A stretch of 14,794 bases of DNA, taken from NCBI GenBank assembly GCA_905212515.1, contig CAJMEU010000060.1:1-14794 (forward strand), read 5' to 3'. Each line of letters begins with the position of its first letter. Position 1 is the first letter of the stretch. The translations under genes and the position numbers were made by a program. Below, one piece after another: positions 6,483 through 13,393 of this stretch. This DNA comes from an uncultured Oscillospiraceae bacterium. GTDB lineage: Bacteria > Bacillota > Clostridia > Oscillospirales > Ruminococcaceae. Under the pieces are notes generated by a model, which saw only the letters and a list, made by a program, of their open reading frames with translations, did no database searches and had not been told where the DNA came from.

Positions 6483-6524
6483 AAATGCTCCTTCCCCTGC
6501 TTGAACAGGGGAAGGAGCATTTTT
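6483..6524. terminator. Bidirectional terminator between esterase A and the PrpR-like regulator
   Basis: AAATGCTCCTTCCCCTG (6483-6499) and its exact complement (6506-6522) form a perfect 17-bp stem with a 6-base loop. Plus-strand transcripts meet TTTTT at the end; the opposite direction has only a short TTT. It ends just before the stop of the convergent regulator gene. Confidence 0.93.
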
Positions 6525-6527
6525 GTG

Positions 6528-8267
6528 TCAGTCTTTCAGCATGCGCCACAAAGTGGTGCGGCTGATGCCCAGGCTTTGGGCCGCGCGAGTCTGGTTATCG
6601 CCGTGCTTTTCCAGAACGATCTGTACGATCTCCCGGTCGATCTCGCTCAATGGCCGGGAGAGATCCAGCGCGGCCGCACTGGGGCCGGCGGAGCTCGTCT
6701 GTGCGAAGGACAGCTCTTGCTGCAGCGCCTGGCGCACCTCTTCCGGGCTGATCTGCGCGCCCTTTGCCTGGGCCGTCAGGCGGCCCATGACGCGCCGGAA
6801 CTGCAGATAATTCTGCGGCCAGGAATATTGGTGCAGCAGCTCCAGCGCAGCGTTGTCGATGCCCGCAAGCTGTGCCCCGGTACTGATCGCATGATGGTCC
6901 AGGAACAGGTCGAACGCCATGTCAAGCTGCGCGGGCTGGGTGCGCAGGGGCGCCAAAAACAGAGGGAAACAGGAAAGCCGGTTGATAAATTCCTGCGTCA
7001 TCTGCTGGACATGGGGCAGGTGAGGCGCCTGGGCGCAGGAAAAAATGAGGCGGTTGTTTTTGTACACCCGCCCTTCCAGCAAAAAAGCCAACAGCTGACG
7101 CCACTGCGCCTCGTCCAAAGCCTCCAGATTCTGAAAAAACAAGGTGTTGTCCGTGTCGCATAGCGGCGAATTGTGATGGCCCAGCAGATAGGCCCAGGTT
7201 TTCCGGCCCTGCAGGCTGCAGTCGATCTGTACAAAAGGCTGGCGGCGCATGGGGCCGCGCAGGTACAGGATCCGCGCGATGTACTCTTTGCCCGTACCTG
7301 TTTCCCCAGAGAGGAACACCGGCTCGCGCCCGGCACAGGCCTGCCCGATGGCGCGGTGATATTGGGACGTGAGGCCCACCACACTGTAAATACTTTGGCC
7401 GCAGGCCTGTTCCAGTTCTTCCTGGCTGTGGTAGCTGATGCCGTATTTGTCCCCCGCCGCCGGCGGCAAGGTGGTGAAAAAGTAAAACGAGACATAGGGC
7501 GTCTGCCCCTCCACAATCCGGCGGGCCTGGATATGGTACAACTGCCCGTGATACTGTAGCAGGAATTTCGCCTGCCCTTCCCCGGGCACCTCGCCGATCT
7601 TTTCCCGCAGCACGTCCAGAAACGCCGAACCCGCCTCTTCCAGTGTAGAAAAAAACAGTTTGCCCTCCACGGTGAACACCACCGTCTGGCTGATACGCTG
7701 GTGCAAGAGCTGGCGGAAAAAGTGGTTTTCCTCCCGCAGCTGCCGGTTGGCACTGCAGAAAAAGATGGCTTTTTCAAAGGCTGCGCGCACGCTTTCCGCG
7801 CTGGATGTGATAAGGAACGCGCTGAAGTCCATCTCGCGGGCGGCAGTGTAGGTGACCATATCGCACAAAAGGGAGGTATAGCCGTTCTGCCGCAGATATT
7901 GCAGCGTCGCCACCACTTGCCCGGTGGATTCAATGGCAAAAATGCCGATTTTGTAGGGCAGCAGTTCCTTGAGCATCTGCATGTCCTGGGTGATGTTGGA
8001 ATAGCCTACCACCGCCACTTTGCCCTGGCGTGGATTGGCGCGCTGCAGCGTGCACAGCACGTCATACACCGAGGTGGTGATCTCCACCACCGGCAGGGAG
8101 ATGGCTTTTTGCAGCAGCTGCGCCGTGCCCCCGCGGGAGATGATCACGTCGAAATTGCCGTGGAACCCTTCCTGGGCCCGCGCAAGGCCCTGGGCCAGGT
8201 CGCCCACTTCGATGGTCAGCTGGATATTGCTGTATCCGGCCGCCACCTCCTGCAGCAGCGGCGCCAT
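6528..8267 (-). CDS. PrpR-type sensor / AAA+ / Fis-helix-turn-helix regulator, N-terminus frameshifted
   Basis: A transcriptional regulator of 579 residues from the first in-frame ATG. Residues 1-190 are a PrpR N-terminal sensor domain (IQLTIEVGDLAQGL, DVIISRGGTAQLL, KVAVVGYSNI), known from the propionate-catabolism activator. A PAS-like stretch follows (about 205-275), then an AAA+ domain with Walker A GETGTGK (321-327) and a C-terminal Fis-type helix-turn-helix (RAAQSLGISRTTLWRML). The GAFTGA loop that contacts sigma-54 is missing (LLGHHNSPLCD near 361-371), and the Walker B region reads TLFFQNLEAL instead of TLFLDEI, so it probably neither hydrolyses ATP normally nor works with sigma-54. 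The natural start is almost certainly the ATG at 8308, which encodes SAIRILAIVP and would continue YPGMAPLLQ if one base were restored near 8277-8279. Divergent from the kinase operon, its likely target. Confidence 0.85.
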   Translation of the reverse strand: MAPLLQEVAAGYSNIQLTIEVGDLAQGLARAQEGFHGNFDVIISRGGTAQLLQKAISLPVVEITTSVYDVLCTLQRANPRQGKVAVVGYSNITQDMQMLKELLPYKIGIFAIESTGQVVATLQYLRQNGYTSLLCDMVTYTAAREMDFSAFLITSSAESVRAAFEKAIFFCSANRQLREENHFFRQLLHQRISQTVVFTVEGKLFFSTLEEAGSAFLDVLREKIGEVPGEGQAKFLLQYHGQLYHIQARRIVEGQTPYVSFYFFTTLPPAAGDKYGISYHSQEELEQACGQSIYSVVGLTSQYHRAIGQACAGREPVFLSGETGTGKEYIARILYLRGPMRRQPFVQIDCSLQGRKTWAYLLGHHNSPLCDTDNTLFFQNLEALDEAQWRQLLAFLLEGRVYKNNRLIFSCAQAPHLPHVQQMTQEFINRLSCFPLFLAPLRTQPAQLDMAFDLFLDHHAISTGAQLAGIDNAALELLHQYSWPQNYLQFRRVMGRLTAQAKGAQISPEEVRQALQQELSFAQTSSAGPSAAALDLSRPLSEIDREIVQIVLEKHGDNQTRAAQSLGISRTTLWRMLKD

Positions 8268-8308
8268 CCCCGGATAGGGACGATGGCCAAGATCCGGATC
8301 GCAGACAT
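8268..8308 (-). pseudogene. Frameshifted first codons of the PrpR-like regulator
   Basis: From ATG 8308, preceded by AAAGGGGG at 7 bases, the sequence reads M-SAIRILAIVP, the expected start of a PrpR sensor domain. The next expected residues YPG are encoded in the neighbouring frame (8276-8268) and run directly into the main reading frame. One C is missing on the coding strand in the run at 8279-8277. With it the protein would have about 593 residues. This is either an assembly error or a true inactivating or phase-variable change. Confidence 0.8.
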
Positions 8309-8355
8309 AGGATCGCCCCCTTTATTGTTTAAATATGAATCACCAATTTATCAGT

Positions 8356-8384
8356 ATTGTAACATCTATACAAAGATTTGACAA
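8356..8384 (-). promoter_or_regulatory. SigA-type promoter of the PrpR-like regulator
   Basis: On the minus strand, TTGTCA (8384-8379) and TACAAT (8361-8356) are separated by 17 bases. The start would fall near 8349, about 40 bases before the ATG at 8308, which supports that upstream start. Confidence 0.65.
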
Positions 8385-8406
8385 GTTTTTCTCGTTACTG
8401 TTTCAA

Positions 8407-8424
8407 AACAAAACATTTTTTGTT
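8407..8424. promoter_or_regulatory. Palindrome in the divergent region, candidate regulator site
   Basis: AACAAAA-CATT-TTTTGTT is a perfect 7-bp inverted repeat. It is centred about 55 bases upstream of the predicted kinase operon start and about 25 bases upstream of the regulator's -35 box. GTTTCA flanks it at 8400 and 8430, with the complement TGAAAC at 8482. The position suits activation of the operon and autoregulation. Confidence 0.45.
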
Positions 8425-8458
8425 GAGTCGTTTCATTTCTTTGGGGGTGGCAAAGGCG

Positions 8459-8464
8459 TAGAAT
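8459..8464 (+). promoter_or_regulatory. -10 box of the kinase-esterase-permease operon
   Basis: TAGAAT matches five of six consensus positions; the -35 region at 17 bases (TTTCTT, 8436-8441) is poor, which fits an activator-dependent promoter. The start would fall near 8471, 30 bases before the kinase ATG. Confidence 0.45.
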
Positions 8465-8500
8465 TTGTGTTGATGAAAGCCTGAAACGAGGGGGAACATT

Positions 8501-9751
8501 ATGATCCGCTTATTTGTAGTAGCCGATGACTTTACGGGCGCGCTGGACACCGGCGTCCAGTTGGCTTCCTTCGGCGCATCGACAAAAGTGGTGGCCGGCC
8601 TCGACCTCGCAGCAATCGACCCGGCGGATGAGGCCCAAGTATTGGTCGTGGACGCGGAGACCCGCCATCTGGCGCCAAAAGCCGCCTATGACACGGTTTA
8701 CCATTTGGTGCGCTGGGCTGTGGAACAGGGCGTGCAGTGTGTTTATAAAAAGACCGACTCGGCCCTGCGGGGCAATATCGGCGCAGAGCTGGCGGCGGCT
8801 TTGGAAGCCAGCGGCCGGCAGGCCATCCACTTTGTGCCCGCCTTTCCGCAGATGGACCGCGTGACCGAAGGCGGCGTGCACTATATCGAAGGCGTGCCCG
8901 TGGCACAGAGCCCTTTGGGAGCCGACCCTTTCGAGCCGGTACATACTTCCCATGTGGCGCAGATCATCCGCGCCCAGACCGCCCTCCCCTGCACTGTCCT
9001 CACGGGGGCCATGCCCTGCGGTACGCAACAGGGCATCCTGGTGTATGACGCCCAAACCAACAGCGACTTGGCAGCCATTGCCGAAGCACTGGCCCAGCGG
9101 GGCGAGACAAAGCTGCTGGCCGGCTGCGCCGGATTTGCCTCCATGCTGCCCCGCATGCTGCAACTGGCCTGCCAGGAACCCTTGCCTGCGGCCATCGGCG
9201 ACAACCTGCTGGTGGCCTGTGGCAGTATCAACCCCGTTTCGCTGGCCCAGTGTGAAGAGGCCCAGGCCCAGGGCGCGCCGCGCTTTTCCCTCACCCCGGC
9301 ACAGAAGCTGTCTGCGGGCTGGGCGCTGAGCGCCGAGGCCGGGAGCTTGCTGGACGATGTGGCACAGGCCAGCAGGCACAGCCCCCTGGTGGTGCTGGAC
9401 ACCGGCGGCGCGGACAACGAGCAAGAAAACGCGGCCCAGCAGGAGAAAAACCGCGTGCAGGTCTTGACCACTTTGGGCTCGCTGCTCAAACAATTATTGG
9501 ACCGCGGCTGTGACAGTACGATTTTTATCATGGGTGGCGATTCACTGCTGGGGCTGATGCATCAGCTGGGCGTATCGGCCATCAGCCCGCTGTGCGAGGT
9601 GGCGCCGGGGGTCGTGCTCTCACAGTTCACTTACGGCGGCCGCGTTTGGAATCTGATTTCCAAATCCGGCAGTTTCGGCGGCAAAACACTTTTCTGGGAC
9701 GTGCAGCGCACCCTCTCCCACTGGAAAGCGCAGATCGCCGGCCGGACATGA
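8501..9751 (+). CDS. Four-carbon acid sugar kinase family protein (DUF1537, OtnK/DtnK-like)
   Basis: A 416-residue cytoplasmic kinase. The family phosphorylates four-carbon sugar acids (threonate, erythronate, 3-oxo-tetronate) using ATP. The N-terminal substrate domain starts with the hallmark VADDFTGALDTGVQLA (7-22) and contains KKTDSALRGNIGAEL (83-97). The C-terminal nucleotide domain has CGSINPVS (240-247), GGDS (345-348) and the closing signature SKSGSFGGKTLFW. Length is normal. The start follows GAGGGGG at a good distance. It heads an operon with two esterases and a permease, all on the plus strand. The usual partners (PdxA2-like dehydrogenase, OtnC aldolase, OtnI isomerase) are not in the window, so the substrate may differ or the partners lie elsewhere. 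The exact acid cannot be assigned. Confidence 0.88.
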   Translation: MIRLFVVADDFTGALDTGVQLASFGASTKVVAGLDLAAIDPADEAQVLVVDAETRHLAPKAAYDTVYHLVRWAVEQGVQCVYKKTDSALRGNIGAELAAALEASGRQAIHFVPAFPQMDRVTEGGVHYIEGVPVAQSPLGADPFEPVHTSHVAQIIRAQTALPCTVLTGAMPCGTQQGILVYDAQTNSDLAAIAEALAQRGETKLLAGCAGFASMLPRMLQLACQEPLPAAIGDNLLVACGSINPVSLAQCEEAQAQGAPRFSLTPAQKLSAGWALSAEAGSLLDDVAQASRHSPLVVLDTGGADNEQENAAQQEKNRVQVLTTLGSLLKQLLDRGCDSTIFIMGGDSLLGLMHQLGVSAISPLCEVAPGVVLSQFTYGGRVWNLISKSGSFGGKTLFWDVQRTLSHWKAQIAGRT

Positions 9752-9765
9752 GAAAGGAGAAGTAA

Positions 9766-11499
9766 ATGGGGTCTCTTTCACCGCGTTATGAGCTTTACCA
9801 CTACATCTCCACACGGGCCGACTATGACCCGGTGAAAACCTTCTATGTGTGCGCGCCGGAGGCTGACGCCTGTTCTTACAGCGCGGCTGAGGCTTTTGCC
9901 GAGCGCTCGGGCTGGAAAGCCCTGGCGGAGGAAGAGGGCGCGGTGCTGGTGCTGCCCCTGGCCAAAAACGGCTGGGCCGGCCAGCCCCTCACCCTGCTGC
10001 GGGACATCTATATGGACACCAAAGCCTCCTTCCCCAGCCAAAACGGACGCAGCCTCCATGGTCGCGGCGGCTTTCTCTGGTGCTGGGAAACGCTGCTCTA
10101 CTTAATCGGTTATGAAGAGGGCGCCGTGTTCGCCGGCAACGCCCTGGGCGCGTGCCCCAATGTGTTCGCCGCCGCGGCGCTGGTGAACGGCGTGCCGGAC
10201 GACCTGACCCACGCAGAGGAACCATCCAGCCATTGGCTGGTGAAAGAAGTCAGCGGCAGCTATGCCGCGCGCAACCGGGATATTCCCGTCGCCCTGTGGA
10301 TGCTGACGGAGGAGCCGGCCGCCCTGCCCGCTGCCCGATATTTTGCCGCCTTGAACGGCGCACCGGAAGCGCCGCTGGAAGCATCCTTCGACGGCATTGC
10401 CGCGAAAGTATGGGCAAATGATGCCGACCCCGCGCGCCAGGTGCGCCTGTCCGCCGGGCTTTTTGAAGCCGGACCCGCTTTGACGCAGGCTGTTTACAGG
10501 CATTTCCTGCGCCGGGTGATCCGCTGGAAAAACGGCCCCGACGGCAAGCTGGCGGTCCTGACGCCTGCTGAGGAGCTGGTCTCCTCCGGCCGCTATCTGC
10601 GCCGGCAGGCACAGGCAGGCGGCAACACCTATGGCTATTACGTCCACCTGCCGAAGGGCAAAACCGCCGCCCAATGCGCCGGCCTGCCCCTGGTATTCAG
10701 CGTCCACGGCCGGGGCGAACCCGCGTGGATGTTCACCCAGAAGAACGGCTGGGAGGAATTGGCCGACGAGACGGGCGAATTTGTTTTGATCTGCCCCGAT
10801 TCACCGGGCAATATCTGGTTTTTATCCCGGGACGGCGAGGCCTTCCCCGAAATGGTGCGCCGGATGAAAGAGGAATTTGCCATTGATGCGGAACGGGTCT
10901 ACCTGACGGGCTTTTCCAATGGGGCCATGATCACCCGCGAGGCGGGCACCAAATACCCGCAGTTGTTCGCGGGCCTCTCGCCCTGGAACGGGCCCGCCAT
11001 GCCCACGGCCAACCTGAACGGCGCGGAGGAGACCGCATTGTGCGACGGCGTATATGCCCAATTTCCGGGCAGCGGCTGGCAGATGCCCTATTTCGTCTAT
11101 CTGGGCGACAGCGACCCCGCCGCCGCGCGGGGTTCCGACGGGTCCACACTGGGGCGGATGCTGGCGGCGGGCGGCTGCCGGGCGCAGCCCACGGGCCAGG
11201 ATGTGCCGCCCTTTGTGCCGGACGAGATGTATACGGGTGAAAACCACTATACCCCCCACCGCGGCTATGCCGAGGGCGGGCGTATGACAGCTTATGTATA
11301 CTGCGCCGAAGAGGGCATTCCCATCACCGCCATGACCGTGATGAGGGACATGCCCCATGGGGCGGTGCATGACGAAAGCCGCGCGGCCTGGGAATTCCTG
11401 CGGCGCTGGCGCCGCCCCCAAAACAGCAAGCACGTGGAACGCGTCGCCGCAGGCCGGGACGCGGGCCATGAGAATTTAGGAAAGGGAGGAACCTTATGA
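9766..11499 (+). CDS. Esterase B: divergent two-domain alpha/beta hydrolase
   Basis: A 577-residue predicted cytoplasmic esterase, a distant relative of esterases A and C. The C-terminal half keeps an oxyanion HG (His314-Gly), Ser384 in GFSNG, probable Asp450 in GDSD and His531 in DMPHG. The N-terminal half repeats the fold's layout (FYVCAPEAD, LVLPLAKNGW, LYLIGYEEG), but the elbow reads GYEEG, with Glu in place of the nucleophile Ser, so it is probably inactive. The start follows AAAGGAG by 6 bases and lies only 14 bases after the kinase stop. Its stop overlaps the start of esterase C by four bases (ATGA), implying translational coupling. No signal peptide is visible. Substrate unknown; the different oxyanion segment (HGRGEPAW) suggests a specificity distinct from C. 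Confidence 0.82.
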   Translation: MGSLSPRYELYHYISTRADYDPVKTFYVCAPEADACSYSAAEAFAERSGWKALAEEEGAVLVLPLAKNGWAGQPLTLLRDIYMDTKASFPSQNGRSLHGRGGFLWCWETLLYLIGYEEGAVFAGNALGACPNVFAAAALVNGVPDDLTHAEEPSSHWLVKEVSGSYAARNRDIPVALWMLTEEPAALPAARYFAALNGAPEAPLEASFDGIAAKVWANDADPARQVRLSAGLFEAGPALTQAVYRHFLRRVIRWKNGPDGKLAVLTPAEELVSSGRYLRRQAQAGGNTYGYYVHLPKGKTAAQCAGLPLVFSVHGRGEPAWMFTQKNGWEELADETGEFVLICPDSPGNIWFLSRDGEAFPEMVRRMKEEFAIDAERVYLTGFSNGAMITREAGTKYPQLFAGLSPWNGPAMPTANLNGAEETALCDGVYAQFPGSGWQMPYFVYLGDSDPAAARGSDGSTLGRMLAAGGCRAQPTGQDVPPFVPDEMYTGENHYTPHRGYAEGGRMTAYVYCAEEGIPITAMTVMRDMPHGAVHDESRAAWEFLRRWRRPQNSKHVERVAAGRDAGHENLGKGGTL

Positions 11500-13277
11500 T
11501 CGACAACATGAATGAGATCGTCGCCTTTTCGCCCTTCGGCGGCCAGCTGATCCGCGAGGAGGTAAAGGGCAAGCAGTTCAACGCCAACGTGCCCGAGAAC
11601 ACCATCGCCCTGAAGGACGGCGAGGACCGGGACATGTATGTGTATGTGCCCGCCTCCGGCTGCCCGGACGCCAAACAGGCCCAGGTGGTGATGTTCCTGC
11701 GGGAGGACGCCGGCGAGGGATCGGCACGCCAAGCCCTGGAGGAGTACAACCTGGCCCGTCTGGCCGAGGAAAAGCACTTTGTTCTGGTGTTCCCCAACCC
11801 TCGGCCCGAAGGCTGGAATTACGATGCCAGCCCGAAAAAGCCCGACGATGTGTCGTATTTTTCCCGCTGCTTTATGTCCCTGGCAAAAGGCCAGGGCAAG
11901 GTGGGCGGCTTTTTGGGCATGATCTTCTATCTGGCCGCCACGCCGGAGGCCTCGGCCATGGCCATGACGGTCAGCGCCATGGACCCTGTGCATGCCGCCG
12001 GCGTGCAGGTGGCCGGTTTTCCCGCGGGTTACACCGTGCCCGCGGCCGGCTGTCAGGCCCCTCAGGTGGCCTGGGTGTGCGGCGAAAACCCTGTGGCCGC
12101 CCAGTATCTGGCCGCGGTGAACGGCCCTTGTACACAAATGGCCGCAGCCGACGCCATTGCCTACACCAGCCAAAAGAACCCCGCTGTGCGCTATGTGCTC
12201 TCCCCTGCGGCGTTCAGCGCCCGCACGGTCCGCACCGCGTGGGAACAGCTCTTCAGCGAGACCCGCCGCTGGGCCAACGACACCCACGGCACCTATCAGC
12301 TCCGCACCAATTTTACCGAAAGAGGCTTCGTAGCCCATGTGAAGGACGCCAGCCTGGGCGTGAACAACGGCTTCGCCCACACCTGGTACGAGTACGTGCC
12401 GCCGAAGCTGCGGGGCAGCACGAAAAAAGTCCCTCTGCTGTTTTATTTCCACGGCGTGTGGTGCGTGCCCCTGTACGGGGCCGAGCAGAGCTGCTGGCAC
12501 GACATCGCCGACAAAGAGGATTTCATTGTGGTGTACCCCGCGCCCTCGCTGAACAAGGCCTGGAACGTGTGGGATGAATCCAGCCAGCCCAGCGATTTCG
12601 CTTTCGTCATGTCCCTCATCGATCACATGAAAAAACTGTATCCCATCGATGAGCAGCGCATCTACATCTCCGGCTTTTCCATGGGCGGCATGATGACCAA
12701 CGCCCTGGCCAGCGCTTTCCCCCACGTGTTCGCCGCGGCGGCCCCCTGCAACGGCTACCACACCGGTTATATGACCTCCGCCGGGGAGATGTGGGGCAAG
12801 CTGAAAAAGATGAGCCCCGCCTACAAGGCCCCCACCACCATTGTGGATCAGCTTCCGCACACCCGCATGTACGCGGACTACCATAAAAACGCCTACGATT
12901 ACCGCCTGCCCATCATCCAAAACACGGGCTTGCTGGACGGCCAGTGGCCCATCGACCCGGCCAGGGACGGCCAGTTCAGCCGCCTGGCCACCTTTGATCA
13001 CTGGAAAAAGTACAACAACATCCCCGTGAAACAGTACGTTCCTTCCGATAAATACGAATCGGGCCTCGAGGGAGACGAGAACGGCTATCTGGGCGACGAC
13101 GGGCGTTTTCAGTACCACGCCTGGCACAGCGACGATGCCGTCCGCACCATGCTGTACGAGCTGGTGCTGGCCAAGCGCATGCCTCACGCGGTGGACCTGC
13201 GCCAGCTGGAACTGGCCTGGGCCTTCCTGAAAAAGTTCTCACGCCAAAAAGATGGTTCACTGAAGATCAGCGAATGA
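11496..13277 (+). CDS. Esterase C: two-domain alpha/beta hydrolase, close paralogue of esterase A
   Basis: A 593-residue predicted cytoplasmic carboxylesterase. Active-site candidates: His319-Gly of the oxyanion region, Ser395 in GFSMGG, Asp481 in GLLDGQW and His564 in RMPHA. It shares long blocks with esterase A (NFTERGFV, SLGVN, GFAHTWYEYVPP, LAKRMPHA) and the same N-terminal opening MID-MNEI-FSPFGG, so the two arose by duplication. The N-terminal domain's elbow reads LAATPEA and has lost GxSxG, as in A. Where A has HGGGCV, C has HGVWCV, which may alter the oxyanion hole or acyl pocket. The start is backed by AGGGAGG. It is coupled to esterase B by the ATGA overlap, and the permease gene follows after 116 bases. 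Confidence 0.85.
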   Translation: MIDNMNEIVAFSPFGGQLIREEVKGKQFNANVPENTIALKDGEDRDMYVYVPASGCPDAKQAQVVMFLREDAGEGSARQALEEYNLARLAEEKHFVLVFPNPRPEGWNYDASPKKPDDVSYFSRCFMSLAKGQGKVGGFLGMIFYLAATPEASAMAMTVSAMDPVHAAGVQVAGFPAGYTVPAAGCQAPQVAWVCGENPVAAQYLAAVNGPCTQMAAADAIAYTSQKNPAVRYVLSPAAFSARTVRTAWEQLFSETRRWANDTHGTYQLRTNFTERGFVAHVKDASLGVNNGFAHTWYEYVPPKLRGSTKKVPLLFYFHGVWCVPLYGAEQSCWHDIADKEDFIVVYPAPSLNKAWNVWDESSQPSDFAFVMSLIDHMKKLYPIDEQRIYISGFSMGGMMTNALASAFPHVFAAAAPCNGYHTGYMTSAGEMWGKLKKMSPAYKAPTTIVDQLPHTRMYADYHKNAYDYRLPIIQNTGLLDGQWPIDPARDGQFSRLATFDHWKKYNNIPVKQYVPSDKYESGLEGDENGYLGDDGRFQYHAWHSDDAVRTMLYELVLAKRMPHAVDLRQLELAWAFLKKFSRQKDGSLKISE

Positions 13278-13291
13278 ACCATCATTGGTTC
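13251..13291 (+). promoter_or_regulatory. Competing hairpins at the end of esterase C
   Basis: GATGGTTCA (13251-13259) can pair with TGAACCATC (13275-13283), and the same GAACCA (13276-13281) can instead pair with TGGTTC (13286-13291). The elements span the esterase C stop codon. No T-tract follows, so this is not a normal terminator; it may mark RNA processing or reduce expression of the permease. Confidence 0.4.
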
Positions 13292-13340
13292 TAAATTGCG
13301 GTAGATGGGAGGGGTGTAAAACAGGGTTCTCGACTCGGTG

Positions 13341-13369
13341 TTTCCATTGCAAACGGAGAAATGGATAAT
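13341..13369 (+). promoter_or_regulatory. Possible internal promoter before the permease gene
   Basis: TTTCCA (13341-13346), 17 bases, then GATAAT (13364-13369), 25 bases before the permease start. The -10 box is good and the -35 moderate. It could allow separate expression of the permease. Confidence 0.35.
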
Positions 13370-13393
13370 GAAAAATCAAGGAGTGAATGATCT

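Noticed and set aside
8448..8463. Sigma-54-like promoter before the kinase (TGGCA and TAGAA)
   Set aside because: The -12 element lacks the invariant GC at the right spacing, and the adjacent regulator has no GAFTGA loop. The overlapping TAGAAT -10 box is a better explanation.
11292..13187. A 631-codon open frame antisense to esterases B and C
   Set aside because: It mirrors GC-rich codons of the real genes, is rich in His, Gly, Ala and Val without family motifs, and has no ribosome binding site. The plus-strand genes have clear active-site motifs.
4692..13277. Secreted polyester depolymerases
   Set aside because: The esterases resemble PHB depolymerases, but none has a signal peptide or membrane anchor, so cytoplasmic location is more likely.
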